Translations under genes and position numbers: made by a program
Notes under the pieces: model-generated
Told to the model about the DNA's origin: nothing
The model's input: the letters and a program-made list of their open reading frames with translations, nothing else
Databases searched by the model: none
Origin: Burkholderiales bacterium
Lineage (GTDB): Bacteria > Pseudomonadota > Gammaproteobacteria > Burkholderiales > SG8-41
Direction: 5' to 3'
DNA: 64,000 nucleotides
Assembly (NCBI GenBank): GCA_030683105.1
Contig: JAUXMZ010000062.1
Span: 42,202 to 106,201 of the forward strand
Part shown: positions 33,635 through 43,476 of the stretch, one piece after another
How the letters are laid out: each line of letters opens with the position of its first letter
How positions within the stretch are numbered: position 1 is the first letter of the stretch

Positions 33635-33961
33635 TTAAAACGGCATCTTGAAGCCGGGCGGCAGCGGCAGCCCGGCAGTCATGCCCGCCATTTTCTCCTG
33701 CGTTGTGGCTTCGACGCGGCGCACGGCGTCATTGACCGCAGCTGCAATGAGATCTTCGAGCATGTCCTTGTCGTCTTTGAGCAGGCTGTCGTCGATCACC
33801 ACGCGCTTCACGTCGTGGCGGCAGGTCATCACCACTTTCACCATGCCTGCGCCCGACTGGCCTTCGACTTCCACCGCGGCGAGCTGCTCCTGCATTTTTT
33901 TCATGTTCTCCTGCATCTGCTGCGCCTGTTTCATGAGGCCGCCAATTCCGCCCTTCATCAT
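33635..33961 (-). CDS. ebfC: YbaB/EbfC family nucleoid-associated protein
   Basis: A small DNA-binding protein of the YbaB/EbfC family, about 108 residues: an N-terminal helix [20 protein letters not shown], a central beta part [19 protein letters not shown], and a C-terminal helix then [12 protein letters not shown]. The ATG at 33961 overlaps the dnaX stop (TGATG) and has AAGGA about seven bases upstream; a GTG one codon earlier (33964) is possible. The dnaX-ebfC-recR order is widely conserved and suggests a repair or replication-linked role. Confidence 0.95.
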   Translation of the reverse strand: MMKGGIGGLMKQAQQMQENMKKMQEQLAAVEVEGQSGAGMVKVVMTCRHDVKRVVIDDSLLKDDKDMLEDLIAAAVNDAVRRVEATTQEKMAGMTAGLPLPPGFKMPF

Positions 33962-35574
33962 CACTTGTCCTTTTGCTGTAATGGTCTGATTGTGGATTCA
34001 ACCACACGCGCATCAAAATTTTCAACCAGTTCGCGCACGAATGGGTCCTGCTCGATTTCGGCAATCGCCTCGGCCTGACGCTGCAAAGTGGTACGATCGC
34101 CAATCTCGGCCGGCGAATTGCCATTACCCTCGCCCACGCTGATCGAGAGCCTCAGTGCATTGCCAAAATGCTGCTGCAACGCCGCCTTGAGCTTGTCCTG
34201 GTACGGTTTGTCAAGGAGTCGCTCATGAGCCTTGGCTATGCTTAATTCAAATTTGGAGGCGGTACGGCTTACCAGTTCGCAATGCTGCGCCAGCATGCGC
34301 GCCATGCCGGACAGGCTCAGTTTCTCGACAATCTCACCCCATGCTGCGTTATCGCTGAAAACTGCAGGCACCGGCGTATCCGCCGGTGCCGCCGGGGTGC
34401 TCTCCGCCTGTATTGCGCGCATCGTTACCCGTGCTGGCGGCTCACTCTCCGGTCGTGCTGAGCGTGAGCGAACCGGCGCCGGCGTTGTTGCCGTGCCCGG
34501 CGCGAACGCCAGCATGCGCAACAGGGTCATGGTGAAACCGGCATATTCATCCGGGGCCAATCCGATGTCCTGCCGCCCCTGCAATGCGATCTGGTAATAG
34601 AGCTGCAACTCATCGGGGGCGAACAAGCCTGAAAGCTCGTTCAGAATGTCCAGATCCGGATCGTCTTCAGGCACCGTGGCAGGTACCTGCTGCGCCAGCG
34701 CCAGGCGGTGCAACAGCGAACCCAGATCCTGCAGCGCGCCCTCGAACGACAGGCTGCGACTGGCCATGCGCTCGGCCTCCGCGACCAGACCCTGGCCGTC
34801 GTGCCCGGCAAGTGCTTTCAGGATCGCATACAGATAGGTCTGGTCGACGGCGCCCAGCATCGCCCGCACCGAGGCTTCCTCCACCTTCCCGCCGCCGTGC
34901 ATGATGGCCTGATCGAGCAGGCTCAGCGCATCGCGCATGCTGCCCAGTGCTGCGCGCGCGATCAGCGCCAATGCCTGCGGTTCGAAGGCAATAGTCTCCG
35001 CATCAAGTATTTTCTGCAGCTGATCCCGGATCTGCGGCTGCGGAATCTGTTTCAGGTTGAACTGCAGGCAGCGCGAGAGTACGGTCACCGGGATTTTCTG
35101 CGGATCGGTGGTCGCGAGTATGAACTTGACATGCTGCGGCGGCTCTTCCAGCGTTTTGAGCATGGCATTGAACGCGTTGCGCGACAGCATGTGCACTTCG
35201 TCGATGATGTAGACCTTGTAGCGGCCGCTGGAGGGCGCGTAGAGCGCATTTTCCAGCAGTTCGCGCATATTATCGACCTGGGTGTTGGACGCCGCATCGA
35301 GTTCGATCATGTCGACAAACCGCCCGGCATCGATTTCCAGGCAGGCCCCGCACTTCCCGCACGGCTCATCGGTGACACCGGTCTCGCAGTTAAGCGCCTT
35401 GGCTATGATGCGGGCGATCGTAGTCTTGCCGACGCCGCGCGTGCCGGTAAACAGATAGGCGTGGTGCAGGCGCTGCTGCCTGAGCGCATTGGTCAGCGCC
35501 CTGACGACATGCTCCTGCCCTACCAATTGTGAAAAAGCCCTGGGACGCCACTTGCGGGCAAGTACTTGACTCAA
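33961..35574 (-). CDS. dnaX: DNA polymerase III subunits gamma and tau
   Basis: DnaX is the ATPase of the clamp loader. 537 residues, short for a tau: TTG start at 35574 opening with [20 protein letters not shown], Walker [15 protein letters not shown], zinc module [11 protein letters not shown], Walker [13 protein letters not shown]-type sensor VLSRCLQF, then a low-similarity Pro/Ala linker (about 380-420) and a C-terminal alpha/DnaB-binding part. I see no A-AAA-AAG slippery run on the coding strand, so a programmed frameshift to gamma is not supported here. Confidence 0.96.
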   Translation of the reverse strand: MSQVLARKWRPRAFSQLVGQEHVVRALTNALRQQRLHHAYLFTGTRGVGKTTIARIIAKALNCETGVTDEPCGKCGACLEIDAGRFVDMIELDAASNTQVDNMRELLENALYAPSSGRYKVYIIDEVHMLSRNAFNAMLKTLEEPPQHVKFILATTDPQKIPVTVLSRCLQFNLKQIPQPQIRDQLQKILDAETIAFEPQALALIARAALGSMRDALSLLDQAIMHGGGKVEEASVRAMLGAVDQTYLYAILKALAGHDGQGLVAEAERMASRSLSFEGALQDLGSLLHRLALAQQVPATVPEDDPDLDILNELSGLFAPDELQLYYQIALQGRQDIGLAPDEYAGFTMTLLRMLAFAPGTATTPAPVRSRSARPESEPPARVTMRAIQAESTPAAPADTPVPAVFSDNAAWGEIVEKLSLSGMARMLAQHCELVSRTASKFELSIAKAHERLLDKPYQDKLKAALQQHFGNALRLSISVGEGNGNSPAEIGDRTTLQRQAEAIAEIEQDPFVRELVENFDARVVESTIRPLQQKDK

Positions 35575-35640
35575 ATGACTGCCTTTTATGCGGCTGCGGG
35601 CTCCGGAACGTTCAGCCCACCCGCAGTATGTAGTGCTGGA

Positions 35641-36189
35641 TTAAAACCGGTACTGAAGACGCAGCTGGTGAAAATTGATGCCCTGGTTCGGATCCTTGAG
35701 CCCGCCATTGGACAGGTGCTGATAGCGGTAGCCCAGATCGTAATGGCCCTTGTCCCCGAAACGCAGCCCCACGCCCAGATGGTCCCCGAACTGGAAGCCG
35801 CTGCCAAACTTGCGCTGCTCGCTTACCGAGCTCGCCGACAGCAGATGCACGCCTATTCCCACCTCGGCATAAGGAGATACCCCGGCCGGGTTGTTCTGCT
35901 GGAAACGGATAACCGGCGTCAGGCCGATGTCGGTAAGGCTGCTGTTGGTCTTGGCGGCGCTGTTGTTATCCCACTGACCGAGGTTCAGGTCCCAGTATCC
36001 GCCAAGGTGCCAGCCTCCGGTATCGAGCCACCTGGTTTTCCAGTCCCACTGCAGCCCAACGCGATAAGACTTGACGTCGGCATTCGAGGAGCTTGACTTG
36101 CCATACTCGAATGAAACGCCGTCCACTGCCGCGGCTGCAACCGGGAAAGCCAGCGCCAGCACTGCCAACGCACATTTAAGTTTGTTCAC
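35641..36189 (-). CDS. pagL: Lipid A 3-O-deacylase, PagL family
   Basis: PagL is an outer-membrane beta barrel that removes the 3-O-acyl chain of lipid A and so softens TLR4 recognition and alters membrane packing. About 182 residues: signal peptide (NKLKCALAVLALAFPVAAAA), eight amphipathic strands, the catalytic His-Ser pair in YRYQHLSNGGLKDPNQGIN and a terminal Phe. I prefer the GTG at 36189 because AAGAGG lies just upstream; a GTG two codons earlier is also open. It stands alone between dnaX and the 4.5S RNA gene. Confidence 0.88.
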   Translation of the reverse strand: MNKLKCALAVLALAFPVAAAAVDGVSFEYGKSSSSNADVKSYRVGLQWDWKTRWLDTGGWHLGGYWDLNLGQWDNNSAAKTNSSLTDIGLTPVIRFQQNNPAGVSPYAEVGIGVHLLSASSVSEQRKFGSGFQFGDHLGVGLRFGDKGHYDLGYRYQHLSNGGLKDPNQGINFHQLRLQYRF

Positions 36190-36249
36190 GGACACCTCTT
36201 AACCGCGGTTATTTACGGTATCACGATGATATCGCAAAAGAAAATAGGA

Positions 36250-36345
36250 GGCGAGCCTTACCCCCGGCACTTGCATAAAATAGCTGTGGCTGCTTCCTTC
36301 CGGACCTGACCAGGTTCACTACCGTGCAATGCGGGGAGGCCCGCC
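36250..36345 (-). ncRNA. ffs: 4.5S signal recognition particle RNA
   Basis: The minus strand reads the near-universal SRP domain IV: CAGGTCCGGAAGGAAGCAGC with the GGAA-type tetraloop and asymmetric internal loop. The 5' end GGCGGGCC pairs with the 3' end GGCUCGCC (one G-U), giving a hairpin of about 96 nt, the small bacterial form. It binds Ffh and targets membrane proteins. Ends are set by the terminal pairing and may be off by a few bases. The 304-bp pagL-acs gap holds this gene and otherwise nothing I recognise. Confidence 0.95.
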
Positions 36346-36523
36346 ATGTCCAAGTATGCATCTGATCAGGGATTTGCGCCAGAATTCCAGCGCCAGCGTC
36401 TTTACAATGCCGTCATTTAATGCTTTTATTCAACACATAATAATAATACAACGCAGCCTGCAATGGATGCCCGCTCTGTTCTGAGACGCCTAATACGTAG
36501 TGAAGACCGTAACCGGAGATAGC

Positions 36524-38497
<1,974 letters not shown>

Positions 38498-38502
38498 TCC
38501 CA

Positions 38503-38565
38503 TGAGGCGAGAGGCGTATCACACACCGGCCCCGGGCGGAGAACTGACGCCTCCCGCCTCCCGCC
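38503..38565. repeat. Word-hairpin repeat (GAGGCG type)
   Basis: GAGGCGAGAGGCGT (38504-38517) faces GACGCCTCCCGCCTCCCGCC (38546-38565). It lies directly after the acs stop codon. A related copy is at 61534-61575. Confidence 0.75.
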
Positions 38566-38575
38566 CGGAGGGCTC

Positions 38576-38776
38576 ATGATCAGATCTGGCGTCACAGGAC
38601 AGCGCCTCGCAGCGCTGTTTTTGCTGGGCTGCCTGCTGTTCAATTATCCCCTGCTGTCACTGTTCACCGGTCGCGGAGAAATCTTCGGCATCCCCGTGCT
38701 CTACGCTTATGTGTTCGCGGCATGGGCGCTGTTCATCGGGCTGATGGCGCTGGCAGTGGAAAAGCGCGGCGATTGA
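38576..38776 (+). CDS. Small two-helix membrane protein
   Basis: 66 residues with two hydrophobic helices (LAALFLLGCLLFNYPLLSLF and YAYVFAAWALFIGLMALAV) separated by GRGEIFGIPV and ending in a charged tail. GGAGG precedes the ATG at 38576. Small proteins of this shape often sit just upstream of sodium:solute-symporter genes; here the next gene is a kinase with such a domain. I do not recognise a named family, and a partner role in the membrane is inference. Confidence 0.7.
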   Translation: MIRSGVTGQRLAALFLLGCLLFNYPLLSLFTGRGEIFGIPVLYAYVFAAWALFIGLMALAVEKRGD

Positions 38777-38821
38777 TGCCGGCGTTGCTTCCGGAACGCC
38801 CGACATGAACCAACGCGCAAG

Positions 38822-41587
38822 ATGCTGACCGGCGCCACGATCGTCCTGGTTTCTTTCGCCTACGTCGGCCTGCTGTTTGCGATCGCCTACTATGGCGACA
38901 AGCGTGCCGACGCCGGCCGCAGCATCATCGCCAATCCCTATATCTACGTGCTGTCACTCGCGGTCTACTGCACGTCGTGGACCTTCTATGGCAGTGTCGG
39001 CCGCGCCGCCACCAGCGGCATCGGCTTTCTGCCGATCTACCTTGGGCCCACGCTGATGGCGGCGCTGTGGTGGTACGTGATGCTGAAGATCATCCGCATC
39101 AGCAAGGCCAATCGCATCACCTCGATCGCCGATTTCATCGCCTCGCGCTACGGCAAGAGCCAGATGCTCGGGGGGCTGGTCACGATCATCCTGGTGATAG
39201 GGATCGTGCCCTATATCTCGCTCCAGCTCAAAGCGATATCGACCAGCTTTTCCATCATCCTCAAGTATCCGGAAGTCGTGATGCCCGACAAGGCCGGCGC
39301 AGCCTTGTTTCTCGGAGACAACACCTTCTACATCGCGATGCTGCTTGCCGCCTTCACGATACTGTTTGGCACGCGCCACCTTGATGCGACCGAACGCCAT
39401 GAAGGATTGGTGGCCGCCATCGCGTTTGAATCCGTGGTCAAGCTGCTGGCGTTCATCGCGGTCGGATTGTTCGTGACGTTCGGAATGTACAACGGCTTTG
39501 GCGATATTTTCACCCGTGCCGCCGAGGTTCCGCAGCTCTACGCACTGCTCATGCTGGGAGACGCCAGCGGCAGTTACACGACCTGGGCCTCGTTCACTTT
39601 TCTGTCGATGATGGCCATCATGTTCCTGCCGCGCCAGTTCCAGGTAACGGTGGTGGAAAACGTCAACGAGCGCCACCTCAACAAGGCGATCTGGCTGTTC
39701 CCGCTTTATCTGTTCGCAATCAACATTTTCGTGCTGCCTATCGCGCTGGGCGGGCTGATGCACTTCCAAGGCGGGAGCGTCGACGCCGATACTTTCGTGC
39801 TGACGCTGCCGATAGCGCAGCAACAACCGATACTGGCCTTGTTCGTGTTCATCGGCGGGTTATCGGCGGCGACCGGCATGGTGATCGTCGAAACCATTGC
39901 GCTGTCCACCATGGTCTGCAACGACCTGATCATGCCGGTATTGCTGCGCCTGAAGGCGTTGCGGCTCAATGAAAAAATTGATCTCTCGGGACTGTTCCTT
40001 GCCATCAGACGCGGCGCCATCGTATTCATCCTGGTGCTCGGCTATCTCTATTTCTATTTTGCCGGAGAAGCTTACGCGCTGGTCTCGATCGGGCTGATCT
40101 CGTTCTCGGCCGTTGCCCAATTCGCACCTGCCATCATAGGCGGCATCTTCTGGAAAAGCGGCACGCGCACCGGCGCCATCTGCGGACTGTCGGCAGGCTT
40201 TCTCGTATGGCTGTACACGCTGCTGCTGCCGTCCTTCGCCAAATCCGGCTGGCTGCCGATCACCTTCCTGTCCGAAGGCATATTCGGCCTGGATCTGCTC
40301 AGGCCGCAGCAACTGTTCGGGCTCAGCGGTCTGGACGACATTTCACATTGCCTGTTCTGGAGCATGCTCGCCAACATCGGCTGCTATGTCGGCATTTCCC
40401 TGCTGCAAAAACCCAGTGCCGCCGAACACAGCCAGGCCAATTTGTTCGTCGATGCCCTCAAGCAGTCTTCCACCTCTGGTTCCCGCTTCTGGCGCGGCAT
40501 CGCTTCGGTCGATGATCTGGTGGCGCTGCTCGGCCGGTTCCTGGGACCCAAACGGGCGCGCGAAGCATTCACCCTCTACGCCCGCAGCCGCGGCGAAAAA
40601 ACGATCAAGGCGCTGGTTGCAGATGCCGACCTGGTGCACTACACCGAATCGTTGCTTGCCGGCGCCATCGGCAGCGCCTCCGCGCGCGCCATGGTGGCCT
40701 CGGTCGTCGACGAGGAACCCCTGGGCATAGACGAGGTGATGACCATCATCGACGAGGCCTCGCAGGTCCTGGCCTACAGCCGTCAGCTCGAGCAAAAATC
40801 GCATGAACTTGAAGCAGCCACCAACGAGCTGCGGGACGCCAACCACAGACTGCAGGAACTCGACCGCCTCAAGGACGATTTCATCTCCACCGTCACCCAC
40901 GAACTGCGCACGCCGCTCACCTCGATCCGCGCGTTTTCCGAAATTCTCAGCGACAATCCCCAACTCGATACCGGACAGCGCGAAAAATTCCTCGGCATCA
41001 TCATCAAGGAATCCGAGCGCCTGACCCGGCTCATCAACCAGGTGCTCGATCTGTCCAAGATCGAATCGGGAAATGCCGAGTGGCATTCAAGCGAAATCGA
41101 CATGCGCGAAGTGCTTGACGACTCGGTGACGGCGGTAAGCCAGCTTTTCAGCGAGCAGAACATCGCGCTGGAAACGAGCGCACCTTCCGTAGTGCCGCCG
41201 ATAGTCGCGGACCGCGACCGGCTGATGCAGGTCATGCTCAATCTTTTGTCGAACGCCGCGAAATTCTGCGAACGTCAGGACGGCCGGGTCATCGTCAGGC
41301 TCACGCAAGAGCAGGACGCGCTGCGCATCGACGTCATCGACAACGGCATCGGCATCAGCCCGGGCGATCAGGAGGTGATTTTCGACAAGTTCCGCCAGGT
41401 TGGCGACACACTAACCCAAAAACCTATGGGCAGCGGTCTGGGCCTGGCCATCACCCGGGAAATCATCAGCCACTTCGGCGGCAAGCTGTGGGTTACCAGC
41501 TCCCCCGGGGCAGGCTCGACCTTTTCATTTACCCTGCCGCTCAGATCGGGTTCAAAGTTCCAAGTTCCGAGTTCCAGGTCAAAGTGA
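38822..41587 (+). CDS. Sodium:solute symporter-domain sensor histidine kinase (CbrA/CrbS-like)
   Basis: A 921-residue fusion. Residues 1 to about 500 are a multi-helix sodium:solute symporter domain (VYCTSWTFYGSVGRAA, ADFIASRYGKSQML, LPRQFQVTVVEN). A coiled linker follows, then a HisKA domain with DFISTVTHELRTPLTSIRAF (His about 693) and a HATPase with MLNLLSNAAKFC, DNGIGISPGD and GSGLGLAITREI. There is no fused receiver; a receiver-only gene follows. Kinases of this design (CbrA, CrbS, MxtR) control carbon use, in CrbS acetyl-CoA synthetase. The last 15 or so residues come from a low-complexity repeat. Confidence 0.9.
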   Translation: MLTGATIVLVSFAYVGLLFAIAYYGDKRADAGRSIIANPYIYVLSLAVYCTSWTFYGSVGRAATSGIGFLPIYLGPTLMAALWWYVMLKIIRISKANRITSIADFIASRYGKSQMLGGLVTIILVIGIVPYISLQLKAISTSFSIILKYPEVVMPDKAGAALFLGDNTFYIAMLLAAFTILFGTRHLDATERHEGLVAAIAFESVVKLLAFIAVGLFVTFGMYNGFGDIFTRAAEVPQLYALLMLGDASGSYTTWASFTFLSMMAIMFLPRQFQVTVVENVNERHLNKAIWLFPLYLFAINIFVLPIALGGLMHFQGGSVDADTFVLTLPIAQQQPILALFVFIGGLSAATGMVIVETIALSTMVCNDLIMPVLLRLKALRLNEKIDLSGLFLAIRRGAIVFILVLGYLYFYFAGEAYALVSIGLISFSAVAQFAPAIIGGIFWKSGTRTGAICGLSAGFLVWLYTLLLPSFAKSGWLPITFLSEGIFGLDLLRPQQLFGLSGLDDISHCLFWSMLANIGCYVGISLLQKPSAAEHSQANLFVDALKQSSTSGSRFWRGIASVDDLVALLGRFLGPKRAREAFTLYARSRGEKTIKALVADADLVHYTESLLAGAIGSASARAMVASVVDEEPLGIDEVMTIIDEASQVLAYSRQLEQKSHELEAATNELRDANHRLQELDRLKDDFISTVTHELRTPLTSIRAFSEILSDNPQLDTGQREKFLGIIIKESERLTRLINQVLDLSKIESGNAEWHSSEIDMREVLDDSVTAVSQLFSEQNIALETSAPSVVPPIVADRDRLMQVMLNLLSNAAKFCERQDGRVIVRLTQEQDALRIDVIDNGIGISPGDQEVIFDKFRQVGDTLTQKPMGSGLGLAITREIISHFGGKLWVTSSPGAGSTFSFTLPLRSGSKFQVPSSRSK

Positions 41588-41625
41588 AAGTCAAAATTTG
41601 AAATCCGAAACCCGAAACCCGCAAC
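41551..41625. repeat. Word repeat (AGTTCCA / GAAACCC type) inside coding ends
   Basis: Tandem AAGTTCCA/GAGTTCCA units (41556-41577) are followed by AAATCCG/AAACCCG units (41600-41621). The first set encodes the kinase C-terminus SKFQVPSSRSK; the second encodes the first codons of the regulator if its TTG start is used. Confidence 0.75.
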
Positions 41626-41627
41626 GG

Positions 41628-41993
41628 GTGTTGATTGCCGAAGACGAGCCGAGCATCGTTCTGTCGCTGGAATTCCTGCTGCAGGGCGCAGGCTACGAGG
41701 TGACGACCGCTCGCGACGGCACTGCAGCGCTGCGCATGGCCGAATCCACCAGACCCGACCTGATCGTGCTCGATATCATGCTGCCGCTGCTCGACGGGTT
41801 TGAAGTCTGCCGCCAGATCCGCGCCAACGCACTGCTGGGACACACCAGGATACTGATGCTTACCGCACGCGGACATCAGCGCGCAGTGGAAAAAAGCCTG
41901 ACGCTGGGGGCCGACGCCTACATGACCAAGCCGTTTTCAACCAGAGAATTAGTGTTAATTATAAATGAATTACTTTCATCCCCGGCAGCATAG
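41628..41993 (+). CDS. Receiver-only response regulator
   Basis: A single CheY-like receiver with no output domain: acidic pair in LIAEDEPSIV, phospho-acceptor Asp in DLIVLDIMLP, Thr in LMLTARG and Lys in YMTKPFS. 121 residues from the GTG at 41628; a TTG at 41598 would add ten residues encoded by the word repeat, and neither has a clear ribosome binding site. It directly follows the symporter-domain kinase, its likely partner. The downstream target of the phosphoryl group is not visible. Confidence 0.85.
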   Translation: MLIAEDEPSIVLSLEFLLQGAGYEVTTARDGTAALRMAESTRPDLIVLDIMLPLLDGFEVCRQIRANALLGHTRILMLTARGHQRAVEKSLTLGADAYMTKPFSTRELVLIINELLSSPAA

Positions 41994-42215
41994 CCGCCAG
42001 CCAGCATGTTTCACGAGCAGCCGGTGCGGAGATGATTTTAGCGATTGCGGGAAATCAATAGCTTGTGGACATGCGGACTGAATATTTTTGAGCAATTCCC
42101 GGCGTCCGAGCCTTGAAAACCGCAGCATCCCCGTTGTACCATCACAATCTGTCGTCGGCGCATCCTCCGCAAACATGGCGTTCTTTTCACGTCATGCTTT
42201 GGGTTTTTTCATTTG

Positions 42216-42249
42216 AGGAGCTTGTCGGACTCAAGGCCGACAAACTCCT
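42216..42249. repeat. REP-like palindrome, AGGAGCTTGTCGG, copy 4
   Basis: AGGAGCTTGTCGG (42216-42228) pairs with CCGACAAACTCCT (42237-42249) with one C-A mismatch and an eight-base loop. The left flank (about 42181-42215) aligns with that of the copy at 27812. It overlaps the stop codon of the following minus-strand regulator. Confidence 0.85.
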
Positions 42250-42919
42250 ATTCAGAGACGTAATCGAGCAAATAGCCGCGACCATAAAGGGTGCGCACGG
42301 TCACACCGGCGCCCGCTATTTTCTTGCGCAACCGGTGCACGTAGACCTCGATGGCGTTATGACTGACTTCCTTGTCATAACTGTAGAGTTGTTCCACCAG
42401 CTGCTCCTTGCTCACCACCCTGCCAAAGCGATGCAGCAGGCATTCGAGCACGCCGACCTCATGAACCGACAATTGTAGAGTCCGCCCGCCGGCACTGGCA
42501 ATGCGGCCTATGGTGTCGAAACTGAGGCGCCCATAGCTGATCGCGGGGGTTACACTGCCCTGCCCGCGTCGCACCAGCGCCCGCACCCGCGCCTGCAGTT
42601 CGCCCAGGCTGAATGGTTTCACCAGGTAATCATCAGCGCCCAGATCGAGACCGATTACTTTTTCCTCGGGCTGTTCGCGCCCGGACAGGATCAGTACCGG
42701 CATCGTCAGATTACGCCGCCGCAACCGGCGCAGGACCTCAAAACCGTCGAGCTTGGGTAGACCCAGATCAAGGATAAGCAAGCCAAACACATCCTGCTTC
42801 AGCGCCTCGTCGGCTGCCGCACCGTTGGCGACCCAGTCCACGGCATAACCCGCCTGCGCCAGAGAGAACTGCAGTGCTTCAGCCAGCGCGGAATCGTCTT
42901 CTGTAATCAGTATCCTCAA
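42248..42919 (-). CDS. OmpR/PhoB-family response regulator
   Basis: 223 residues: receiver domain (MRILITEDDSALAEALQFSL, Asp in LLILDLGLPKLDG, Lys in DYLVKPFS) followed by a winged-helix DNA-binding domain (about 125-220) ending VRTLYGRGYLLDY. It resembles the QseB/TctD group. No cognate histidine kinase is adjacent on its strand; the nearest kinase is the symporter-domain protein upstream on the other strand. The 290-bp gap toward the next gene (42920-43209) is AT-rich and likely holds divergent promoters, though none is clear. Confidence 0.88.
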   Translation of the reverse strand: MRILITEDDSALAEALQFSLAQAGYAVDWVANGAAADEALKQDVFGLLILDLGLPKLDGFEVLRRLRRRNLTMPVLILSGREQPEEKVIGLDLGADDYLVKPFSLGELQARVRALVRRGQGSVTPAISYGRLSFDTIGRIASAGGRTLQLSVHEVGVLECLLHRFGRVVSKEQLVEQLYSYDKEVSHNAIEVYVHRLRKKIAGAGVTVRTLYGRGYLLDYVSE

Positions 42920-43209
42920 GTCATCTCCTCACCTCACCGCACCGCACGGGCGCTGCCCCGCACCAAGCCTAAATTCGGCGCATGCCGCGCTGATACCTTG
43001 CAACACTTTGTTTTTATTTATTTTTATTCCCACACGGGCGTGAAATCGCTTTTGTTACCCGGTTACGCTGACGGCATATTTTAATCACACCGGTTCAGGA
43101 TTTTGTAAGCATTTATCTTTAGCATTAGACCAGCAAAAAAACCATAAGAAAACCCATTTTTTTGCTGTTTGCGAATACTGCCGTTTTCAAACTACCAAAG
43201 GAGGGGGCT

Positions 43210-43476
43210 ATGGAGTTGACCGCCAAGCACGAAGAGTACTGGCGCAAGAATCTTGTCATCACTGCAATCCTGATGGTGATCTGGTTTCTCGCTACGTTTG
43301 TCGAGGGATGGTACGCCCGTGAATTAAACAGCATAACCTTCCTCGGCTTTCCGCTCGGGTTCTACATGTCGGCGCAAGGCTCGTTGATCATCTACGTGGT
43401 GATCATCGGTTTTTACGCGCGCTACATGAACCGCCTCGACAAAGAATATGATGTCCATGAGGAGGAGGTAAAATGA
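43210..43476 (+). CDS. DUF4212 small membrane subunit of solute symporter
   Basis: 88 residues with two membrane helices (VITAILMVIWFLATFVEGW and GSLIIYVVIIGFYARYM) and the family N-terminus AKHEEYWRKN. Proteins of this family (DUF4212) are always found just before a VC_2705-type sodium:solute symporter. AGGAGG precedes the ATG at 43210, and the stop overlaps the symporter start (ATGA), which supports a stoichiometric complex. Confidence 0.9.
   Translation: MELTAKHEEYWRKNLVITAILMVIWFLATFVEGWYARELNSITFLGFPLGFYMSAQGSLIIYVVIIGFYARYMNRLDKEYDVHEEEVK

Noticed and set aside
33961-35574. Programmed frameshift in dnaX
   Set aside because: No A-rich slippery heptamer is seen on the coding strand.
41598-41627. 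TTG start of the receiver-only regulator as certain
   Set aside because: Those ten codons come from the word repeat and match no receiver family; the GTG at 41628 is at the conserved beginning.
42920-43209. Sigma-54 promoter upstream of the DUF4212 gene
   Set aside because: A TTGCA is present at about 43003, but the GG of the -24 element is missing at the required spacing.
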